The notes beneath the pieces were generated by a model. It was not told where the DNA came from and ran no database searches. It worked only from the letters and a program-made list of their open reading frames with translations. Shown here one piece after another: positions 54,992-64,000 of a DNA stretch of 64,000 nucleotides. The first letter of the stretch is position 1. Each line of letters begins with the position of its first letter. The position numbers and the translations under genes are program-made. The stretch spans positions 124,001 through 188,000 of the forward strand of contig JAEHOE010000175.1 in the NCBI GenBank assembly GCA_016858145.1. The letters run 5' to 3'. The stretch comes from Edaphochlamys debaryana. Lineage: Eukaryota > Chlorophyta > Chlorophyceae > Chlamydomonadales.

Positions 54992-57900
54992 CTAAGGCAT
55001 GTCAAGCTCCACCACCTCCACCTCCACCACCTCCGCCTGCAGCCGATCGCCGGCCGTCGCCGCGCGGGAGGTCGCCCTGGGAGGGGGCCGCACCGACCTG
55101 GGCGGCGGCCTGCGGACCATCCGCGGGGGAGGGTTGCGCCTGGCTGAGGCGGAGATGGGCGAGACGGGCGGGGCCGTGACGGACTTCTTTCCGTTCCCGT
55201 TCTTCTTGGGGGGGCTAGGGGGCGGCGACGGAGGCCTGGGGCTGGGCGGCGGAGGGCGTGGCGGCGGCGATGGGGGAGGTGGGCGGGGAGCGGGGGAGGG
55301 CGGGCGGGGAGAGGGAGGCTGCGGCGTGGGTGGCCGGGGCCGGGGGGGCGCAGGGGACGGCGGGCGAGGGGACGGCGGGGCAGGGGACGGCGGGCGAGGG
55401 GATGGCGGCGGCGGAGGCAGCGACGGAGGCTTGGGCAGCGCCGGCGGCGGCGAGGGCATTGCCGGGGGTGGCGGGGGCGGGCTGTTGGGGGAGAAGACTG
55501 ACGCCAGGCTGGGGCACTCGGCGGAGGATGACACGTAGCGGCACACGGCCACCCGCAGCACGTCAGCGCCCTGCCAGGAGCTGGCGTAAAGAACCTGCGA
55601 CAGGTAGGATCGGGGGGGCCTTAATCACTGGCTTGAGGGCAAGCACCAGCTAGGCGGTGAGCATAAGCACCCCAGTCCTTCAGCTTTGCTTCCGGGTGCC
55701 GGACACGTACAGCCAGTCCGCAAGCTCTGCCCAGCACCCGGCACCTAGCACTGCGCTCACCAGGTTGTAGGACGAAAGCACGGTGGAGGTCGAGGGCGAG
55801 AGGGCGGTCACAAAGGCGATGCGGGAGTCGGAGTTGCGGTACGAGGAGGGGAAGGCGTTGTCTGGGTTCGGGGGCAGAGGCAAAGGAGGGGCGGGTAGGG
55901 TTAGGGCGCCAGGACAGGCGTCAGGGGAGGTTGGGCTGAGGGCGCCAAGTCAGGGGGTTCGACGGTTATCTCCGAGAAACGGCGATCGGTTTGCAGGACA
56001 GGCGCCATGAGGTGAAGGGCACAAGTGGGGACAACGCAGCACGCACATCGATAGAGGCCTTGCAATGGTACCCACCCCCCCATACCTCGCGTGGCGTTGA
56101 TCTCGTGCACGTTGACCAGCCCCGCGTAGCTACCGCCCAGCTGCGCGTCACCCGCCTTGGCCGCGCGCACGCCCTGCCAAGGTAAACGGGAGAGGTAGGG
56201 AGGCAGGGCCAGGGTGACGAGGATGCACAGGTGGCGAGGCGTGCGGCATGAAGCGTAACCCCTCATAATGAGTTGCGATGTCCCTCCTCCATCGCAGCAG
56301 CCGCGCTCTCACAATGTACAGGTTCTTGGCCAGGTTGACGTTGGAGTAGCTGCTGAGCCAGTTGGGCACCACCCGCACGAAGGCGCCGTTGCCGGTCTGC
56401 AGTGGGGCCACACGGCAGAGCCAGAGAGGGCATCGAGGGATGCGGGTGGCTGGGCGGGCAGGTGCTGCATGGGGCGGGCGCATGCATGCATGCCTGCAAG
56501 GAGTGCCCCTGCGTGTGCGCCCAGAGGGGTGACGGACGCTTACCAGGTAGGTGGCGCCGAGGGTGAAGATGCGGGGGCTGGCCGCCGCGAGGGCGGCGCT
56601 GTTGAGGCCCTCGCCGCCCGAGACGGCGGACGCCCAGCCCATGCGGTAGAGCTCGGGGGCGTTGGGGCAAGCGTTGCCGCGACCCATGGACGTGCTGTGA
56701 GGGGAAACGGCAGAGTGCACAGGGGGACGGTGGGTGAGGCCAAATGGTGCGCTGTCAAGGAGGAGGGGCGCAGATGATTCTCGGTCCACGACCCATGATT
56801 CATGACCCTGCTCTACGATGACCCATTCCGTAACCCGGTGTGACCCAAGCAGGCTAAATGATGTTGAGCCGAACCTGTAGTCGTTGTACTCGATGCCGTT
56901 CTGCCACGAGTGCCAGAGGCCGTAGTTGCTGCAGGGGCACGGAGCGCATGAGCGCACAGGGGAGGGGGGAGTGATCAGAAACCTTAAGCAAGCGGCCTTC
57001 CCTCGCCCTGCTGCACACCCGGCCGTGCAAGGCCATAGGCAAAGGAACCGCCATCTCACTGGATCGTCTCCTGCATGACGGTGGCCCATCGGTAGACGCC
57101 GTAGCTCGACGTCTGCAGCCACGTCTGCCGCCCGGGCACCAGGGCCAGACCCGCCCAGCCGCAGACGCCCTCCATTCCCGGCGGCAGAATATAGGTGAGG
57201 TGCGAGTAGGCTGCGGCGGCCACCGGGCCAACAAGGGTCACAAGGTCAGCCGTAGGCAGGCGCAAGGGATCGGCACGGCCCCGCAACCCAGCCACAACCC
57301 CTTATAAGAACCGCACGTTGGCAAGGGCGCAAGGCCAATGCAGCCCCAAGCCGGCCACGTTCCCGGCGACACTTCTCCCAACGCCCCGGCATCCCCGGCT
57401 CCAGCTTCTGCGCGCTCACCGCTCCAGGCCGTGGAGCCCAGCAGCGTCTGCGCCGCCGCGTCGGCATTGTTGGAGAAGGTGGACCGGCGCACTGCCCTAT
57501 CGAGTTCGAGTCGCAGGCGGGCTTGACGGTCACCACGCGCGAGGCCACCGGGTCGATCCCGAACTGGCCGTAGCTGCACTGCGAGAAGCGCATGGCGATG
57601 CCGTCGCTCTGCCCGTCGTTCGTGGCTCCCCAGTAGGTGCTGCGGATGAAAGGAAGGGGACCGCAACCGCGAGTCAACAGCCAGGCGGAGGGCCCTCCGT
57701 CTTCACCGTGCCATGTGCCACGGGCCCACGGCAGCATCTAGTGGCGCAGGTCGGCGACGTAAGCAAGCGCGCGACCCTGCTCAGCGCACGCGCACCTCCG
57801 CAGCCCCGCCTCCGTGGCGGAGGGGGGGTAGCCGCAGGCGCTCCAGTCCAGTATGACCACCAGCAGGGTCTGCATCGTGGAGGCGCGGGCCACGGTCCCG

Positions 57901-58962
57901 GCGGGCTGCAGCACGCTCAGGTCGCCGGACGTGACGTCGCAGGCGCCCGTGACCGTGTCGAGGGTGCAGTTCTGGGGCGAGAGAGAGGAAGGGCGTCGGG
58001 GCCGGAGCGGGGAGAAGGACCGGGAAGGGGTGGATCAAGGGGAGGCAGAAGAGCTCGTTGGGAGCTGAGGAACTGGGGCATCTGGTGCCCGGTACCCGCT
58101 TTGCCGGCTACCTCCCCTCCGTGTTCCAACCCCTCAACCTCTGCTGCGCCCACACCTGAAATCCCTCTCCCACGCGCCGACGGCCCTGCTGACACGCCTC
58201 CCCTCCGCATGCGGGAGCCCCCCCGGGGGGGCCCCTCCCCGCCTTTCCCCCCACCTTCCCCCACGCCTCACCGCGCTCAGCACGGCGCCCGCCTCCAGGT
58301 CCACATTATTTTTGTCCTTGCGCAGCGGCAGGTTCCGCTTGAACGGCGTAATCTTGCCGTTGCTGGGGTCGCGCAGCGCCCACTGCTCCGCGTCATGCAC
58401 GGACACTGCGACCAGCTGGCCGGACACAGCACGCTTCGCATTGGCGTTGGCGTTGGCGTTGGGGCCGCCCCTGCCGTTCTGGGCGGACGCTGTGTGGGGC
58501 GTGGGATGAGAGGGGCAGGATGGGGGAGTAGCAGGAGTCAGCTGGAAGAGTCGGGCGCGTGGCGTGGAAGAGGGGCCAGCGGGCTACAGACGTGCCACGG
58601 AGGCTGGGGTGACGGGCTCGGCTGGTGGGGGGCTGCGGCCGTAACCGGGCAGATGCGTCGTCGGCAAGGATTGCCGAAGGTGCGCTCTGCTGCCCGAGCT
58701 CGAGACTTCTAGATTTGCATCACGCTGACAGTATGGCTGACGCGGGAAGGGAGGGGCCCTCGCGCGTCTGGAAATGCGCCTGTGTCCCGCGCACGTCGAC
58801 CTCAATCTACCTCTTGCATTGTATTCTACGATGTTCCATAAGACCTCCCCCTGAAACGCGACGCCTGGGCGCACCTGGGCCGATTGAGCTGAGCGCAATG
58901 CCCAGTGCTATCAGCACGGCGATCGAGCACCTTAGCTCCAACCTACAGTCCATAGCTGCCAT
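54992..58962 (-). CDS. M11-3: gametolysin-like matrix metalloprotease with Pro-Ser tail
   Basis: Secreted peptidase M11 protease, paralogue of M11-2. Exons in transcript order: 58962-58875, 58489-58272, 57971-57796, 57639-57420, 57210-57060, 56928-56875, 56694-56544, 56396-56313, 56173-56086, 55861-55761, 55594-54992. The start encodes a signal peptide (MAAMDCRLELRCSIAVLIAL); ATG 58995 and 58953 are alternatives. An Asn-Ala repeat precedes the pro-region (LVAVSVHDAEQWAL). The zinc site is QETIHNYGLWH (about 281-291), followed in the same exon by NGIEYNDY, then TSMGRGNACPNAPELYRMGW. The core ends DVLRVAVCRYVSSSAECPS, then a PPSPRPPSP tail with a basic end. In exon 57639-57420 the frame slips by one base after SIGQC; M11-2 has an intron exactly there and M11-3 does not. 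With that base restored the length is 644 residues. Confidence 0.82.
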
Positions 58963-61900
58963 CACTGCGCGCACGCTTTGCGTTGCTTTACGCAAGTGCC
59001 CAGGACATGTGTTGCCGTAGGACTAATGAGAACAAAACGGCGCTTTCTGCTCATGTGTTTGCACAAAGCTTTCAACACAGTCATAAGCTATGCGTGTGGA
59101 GGTAGGGCGACGTTGACAGACATACGGCCCGGGTGTCGTGCAAAGTGTCGGGGGGTGGGAAAGGGTGTCCGACACACCGCGCGTGTGGTTTTCGCTGTCT
59201 CTGGCCTGTCGCGTCTCCGTAGCTTGTAGACATTCATACAGGCCATAAGTATAATCACCGCCGTTCCGCCCGTCCTGCGCACGACGGTACCCTTCGGCCG
59301 ACCTTCGGCGTGGCGTGGCGTTTCGCCTGCCCCTACTACCTCCCCACGCCGGCCCCAACCTCCTCCCCCTCCCGCCCCGACCGCAATCTGCAGCGGTCCT
59401 CCGTACTTCAGGGCCGGCTGCCATCAACTCGCCTGCGCCAAGCACCGATGCCCACGTCGGAGTGCCTCGCCCGAGCCGCCCGCTCGCCAGCAACAGGGGT
59501 GAGGGGTGGGCAACTCGGGGACTGGAGCGAGTTTGGCGGCGTGCACCCGCCTGAAACTGCATATGGCAGTTCTATACTACTGTTATGAGCCGTAGGTGCG
59601 GCCCTGGCGGCCTGTAGGACCCCGAGGCGCGAACCGGCTCGTGCTCGACATGCCATCCTTCGGCTCGCCGGGGAAGCGTGCCGACCTAAGTTTGCCAAGC
59701 TGGAACAGTCCATACCGCTCCTAGGGACCGGCAGGGGCCAGTTTGCGCGGTCGGAGAGCCCACACGGCCTTGCCGCGAGGCTGCAAAGTCGGCATGTCTC
59801 GGTGTGCCGACTGGCTCAGGGGTTGGGAAAGGTGAGGCTGGAACTCAGCGCGACGGTGCTTAGTCATCCCTATAGGATGGCCCTGCGGCTTCAGTTGCTT
59901 GAACTAGCTTGAACTGCGGAGTCAGAGCCACTCCAAGAATCGGGAGGCCCGGACTTCCACGAACCAAGCACATTAAGCGTGCATACACCATCATACTACC
60001 TTTTGTATACGTTATAGGGGCCGGCGGCTAACGCAGCTCATCGTTCATGCCGTGCCGGACCGGGGCCCACGCCCTGCGCGATGGGCAGAGCTAAGGTGCA
60101 GGCGCCCCGGCCTGGGCAATGCCCTGGTAGGCATTCCGACCGCCCGTAGTCCACCTTTTAGGGGTCATTCACATCTGACCGAAACTCCGCGCTCGAAAGT
60201 TCTATACGCGCCCAAAAGTGTTTACATCATCCGACCGATACCTAGTTGCCAAACTGCAAAAGTCGCCCGAAACCTGCCCGCGCGCCTGAATGCGCTCCAA
60301 ACTCGCTCGTCGCGCGCGTGCAAGCATCCCCGCCATATATACATATATACATTCTGCAGGGCCAAGGGGCTCTAACTCGGCTGAACTGATCACGGGCCGG
60401 GAGGAGTGCGCCTCCGCGACGGACCCCTAAACTCACCATCGTCGGGGGCCGGGCGGCTCAGACCGCAGCTGTACACTCCCCCCAAGCGAGCAGAATCCCT
60501 ACCTGGTGTGAGACAACGGGTATTGACATTGCCGCGACGCATGATACGCTCTGAAACGTTCCTGGGCCTCGTGGCTGCGAGCCCGCATGCCGGAATGCCG
60601 CGAACAGCTTTCCTGGCGGGCTGCGCCTCCTGATGCACCAAACGACAGCTCACAGTGCTTCCTTATGAGTTACCGTGTGGCCAAACCGGGTCGGCCTGTC
60701 CCCACAAGCCCATTTGAGCCAGCAGAGAGGGCCGTCGCGGGACCCCAAAAATCGCGACATTTCGAGCGAAAATGGGGCGGGGAGCACAGGAAAGGCTCGT
60801 CTGCCGGCCCAACACGCGACTCCTGCCACTTATAGCCCAGGAGGAAGGGGGCAGAGGGCGAGAAGAGCAGCCAGGGGTGCGGGCAGGGTGTGAGCCCGCA
60901 ATTGTCCGACCCGCAAAAGCCGAACAGCCCTGGTGAGCGACGTGGCCCTTGGATTGCTAAGCGGACCCGGTGGAAACCTTCTATACTCTCTCTAGTTTGG
61001 CCCAAAGCGATTCGCACCGCTGAACCATAGTGCGCGGTGGAAAACCGCTCCGGAGAGTGCACCGCATGCCTACAGAGTACGCTCCAGGGCTCCTCCGCGC
61101 CAAGAGCCAAGTGTGCGGAGTAGTGGCTCATCAAGTTCGGACGCCGGCGGTCTAGTGGCCATATATGCCTTCTCCCGGCTGCAATGCGAACCGACTTGAA
61201 CCAGCCGGCTCGCTCGATACCGCTCCAGAGCTGCCCAGGATCCCCCCCTCCAGCAGGGATGGGTGCAGAGTGGTGACTGGGCTGTCTGCAGCGTGCTTTT
61301 GTGTCGCTTTCCGCGGTGGCGACATGCGCACCGAGGATTTCCTCTGGACCTAGACCTCTGGACCTACAGAGTGACTCTATGGGGCTCTTATGAGCATGGC
61401 TATATGTATGCATCAAGCTTTGGGCATTTGGGAGGGTGCACGGCCCCGAGGTCGGCCTCTGCACGACGGGCCCCCCGAGTTGCCCACCCCTCACCCCTGG
61501 CCAGCAACGCGGCCAACACCCTAAGCCCAAGCACTGGCTCCCTGCATGCCCAGGTCCCTGCCCCCTTTCCCCAGCAACACACGCTTCCCCGAGCTCACGC
61601 AACGGATAAAGTATAACAGCATCCTCATAAGTCAGGAAGCCCCGAACCACCTCGTGAATGGTTGCACATTGACGTTCACGGGTTCGGAGATCAACCGTAA
61701 GGTGAACAAGAAACACGACAACTTGAACACGTGAAGCGCTCAGCATCACCTTTGCTTCTCAGGTCCTGGCCCTCCCTAGAGGTGAATAAGCAACTTGACA
61801 CGAACATGACTACACGATACCAGCAGCAGCACTTCTGCTTCTCAGCAGTTCCTGGCTTGTTGCAAAGCTCAGGGTAGTCGACCGCCTCCTGCCCTGTCTG

Positions 61901-62318
61901 CGGCTACGCCTCTACTGGCGTAGCCGCCACTACAAAGAAGACAAATGAATCCTGCCATGAATAACAATTGACAAGAGAGGAGGACACACACCATCTATGA
62001 CAAGAGGAAGCACGCATAGGCCTTCATAGGCATCCATTCATGAATCACGGGGCATGCGCCCCATCGGTTGACGCCTGTCGAACGCTTCACGACCGAGCAC
62101 CGCCGCGGCGCAGCAGGCGCCGGCCCTTGTTGCCGCCTGGCTTGGCAGAGCCGCCTCCCTGCAGCATGCACAGGGGCGGCGGGGCGGACGTGGTCAAGGC
62201 CAGGTTGAACAGGGCTGAACTGCTTAGTTATGGCGTGCGCTGAGGTAAGGACCGGGTACCGAGGCGCAACCCTCCACGCCGTACTCGTTTCGCTTTGTCC
62301 CACACCGAAGACATACAT
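58963..62318. other. 3.4 kb spacer between M11-3 and M11-4
   Basis: Holds the M11-3 promoter and M11-4 3' flank. A motif around GGGGTGAGGGGTGGGCAACTCGGGG at about 59495-59521 recurs inverted at about 61473-61497 with related flanks. ATATATACATATATAC lies near 60336-60351. A 359-codon open frame (61749-60670, -) has no recognisable domain and is probably chance in GC-rich DNA. Confidence 0.45.
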
Positions 62319-64000
62319 TCAAAAACAAGCAAAGACAGCCATGAGAGCGGCAGCGCGCAAGATGCTGACGAAGAGGCTTGGCTGCTCCTCAAGGCCAGAA
62401 ATCTCTAAGGCTGGCCGGCTTGGGCGCACCTTGGGCGGCGAGGGCGGCGAGGGCGGCGAGGGTGAGGGCGGGGGAGGGCGGGGCGGGCTCGTTGGCGGAG
62501 ATGGGAAGGCGGAGGGCGGCGGCAGACCAGGGGGCCGCACAGGCGGCGATGGGGTGCGCGGTGCGGGCGAGGGCGGCTTGGGCCTGGACTCCAGGGCCGC
62601 CAGGGTGGGGCACTCGGCCGAGGAGCTCACGTAGCGGCACACGTGGACCCTGGACATGGAGGGATGGGATGGGCGGCCGGAAGGAGACGGGGATGCCGTT
62701 AGGATTCCCGGACCGAGCAATCATCAACTCGCCCGAGCAAGATCACGCACATCCCTTCCCAAGTACGCCGAACGAACGGATGTCCCACTTACGGCATACA
62801 CACACCCGGCTCACCGCATGATGTCCGTGCCGATCCACGAGCCCGCGTACACCATCTGGGCGAGCGAGGCAGGAGGACGCAGAAGGGCGGGGTTAGCAGC
62901 AGCCGCGCGCGGCAGATGCCCCGGCACGGCATATGCCACCGGGCGTCATCAGTTGCTCTGAGCAACTTGCTCACCAGGTTGAAGGTGCCCAGGGCGGTGC
63001 TGGTGCTCATGGGGGCAATGCCCGAGTGGTAGGTGATGCGGCGGTCCTCGTGAGGGTAGCTGCGTGTGCACGCAGGGAGCGGGTTGAGGGGGGGCGGTGA
63101 GGGTAGTTTGGGAGGGGTGGATGGATAGATATGGGATGAGGGGATGAGGGGGAAAGCCGCGGGGGGCCCTTCAAGTTGATGGAGAACCCAGGCGTGTAGT
63201 GGCAGGGTTGGGGGCGACCGAGAGTCAGGCACAGGAGCTAGCGGGGTCTCGGGGGATGACGGGAGGCGCAGGAGGCAGGCTGGTGAGAGCCACATGCAAG
63301 TGAGCACTGCCCGTCCCGCCTGGCGCGGCCACCCAGCTGCACCCAGCGTGCCGGCCTGACCTGTGCCCATCTACTCGTCACCCTTGGCGCCGCCACATGT
63401 GCTGCCCTGCCTACGGTACCTGTTGGGAAAGCTATTATCCATGGTGGCGTTGACGTAGTGCACGTTAACCTGCGGATTCAGGCGATGCGATGTGACTGGT
63501 AAGACGACAGGGTGTGCGGGAGTACGGCTTGGGGCCCAACCCGAAACGTGCGTGTCGCTGCTGCCCTGCACGGCACAGCGCCGCGGCAGGGTGCACCAGG
63601 CTCCGAGGCGTACCTTGCTGGCGTAGGTGGTGCCCAGCGTGGCGTCGCCAATCTTGGCCATGCGCAGAGACACGTAGAAGTTCACGGATGAGGAGCTGGT
63701 GCTCGTCGTGTAACCGGGCAGCCAATCGGGCTTAATGCGCAGGAAGTTACCCGAGGCCGTCAGGTAGGTGGCTGCGCACGCAGGGAGGCAAGGGTGGATG
63801 GAGCGGAGGAGCCAACGCAAGGTTTCAGGTCACGGGCGAGGTCAGGAACGAGGGCAAGCATAACTCCTTGTCTTATTGTCCGGCATGCAGGTGGCACCCG
63901 GACCCGGGCGGGGGACACACCCGGCAGGTTGAATGTCATGGGGGTGCCGGCGGGGACAGCCGCCGAGTTTAGGTTCGAGCCTCCCGCCGCAGCGGAGGCC
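62319..64000 (-). CDS. M11-4: gametolysin-like metalloprotease, 3' part
   Basis: C-terminal half of a fourth M11 paralogue; the 5' part with the zinc site lies beyond the window. Exons in transcript order: (64000)-63921, 63771-63614, 63469-63420, 63059-62975, 62855-62815, 62649-62319; all in frame. The visible protein shows MTFNLPATYLTASGNFLRIK, SVNFYVSLRMAK, NVHYVNATMDNSFPNSY and DIMRVHVCRYVSSSAECPT, aligning residue by residue with M11-3. The Pro-Ser tail is short (about 50 residues). Unlike its paralogues it ends in a hydrophobic stretch, SLFVSILRAAALMAVFACF, right at the stop, as expected for a GPI-anchor signal or tail anchor. Confidence 0.85.

Noticed and set aside
60670..61749. 359-codon minus-strand open frame in the M11-3/M11-4 spacer
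   Set aside because: No recognisable domain, no plausible splicing, contains AT-rich simple sequence; chance frame in GC-rich DNA is more likely.

Overview
The window is nuclear DNA of a volvocine green alga (a Chlamydomonas/Volvox-type chlorophyte). The evidence is very high GC, many short GT-AG introns, Ala/Gly/Pro-rich proteins, TGTAA polyadenylation signals, a chloroplast phosphoribulokinase that closely resembles the Chlamydomonas reinhardtii protein as I remember it, and cell-wall type gametolysin (peptidase M11) genes with hydroxyproline-type Pro-Ser tails. The PRK differences suggest a relative of C. reinhardtii rather than that species. All exon models were built by hand from splice sites and reading-frame continuity.

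Left part (1-18 kb), housekeeping genes: the 3' part of a Rad21/Rec8-type cohesin kleisin (+), the ER-Golgi R-SNARE SEC22 (+), an elongin-B-like ubiquitin-fold protein (-), a tRNA-like Pol III unit, PRK of the Calvin cycle (-), a thioredoxin (-), and a hypothetical protein with a likely organelle-targeting N-terminus (-). A ~385-bp segment covering the PRK upstream region and its start codon occurs a second time inside intron 3 of the neighbouring thioredoxin gene.

Middle (18-42 kb): one ~3,230-residue low-complexity protein with a single membrane segment (+), the first M11 metalloprotease gene (M11-1, +), a lower-GC gene-poor stretch, and a CDKL-family protein kinase with a ~970-residue disordered tail (-).

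Right part (45-64 kb): three more M11 metalloprotease genes in tandem on the minus strand (M11-2, M11-3, M11-4; the last runs off the window). These secreted proteases share a signal peptide or pro-region, a QExxHxxGxxH zinc site, a C-terminal beta domain and a Pro-Ser tail of very variable length. Such enzymes act on the extracellular matrix. M11-2 carries the most unusual structure in the window: the tiny exon after the zinc site is repeated about six times with its flanking intron sequence. Three copies are symmetric 27-nt cassette exons that would each insert nine residues in frame. A further small ORF on the opposite strand lies in the next intron. M11-1 and M11-3 each carry what looks like a single-base frame break.
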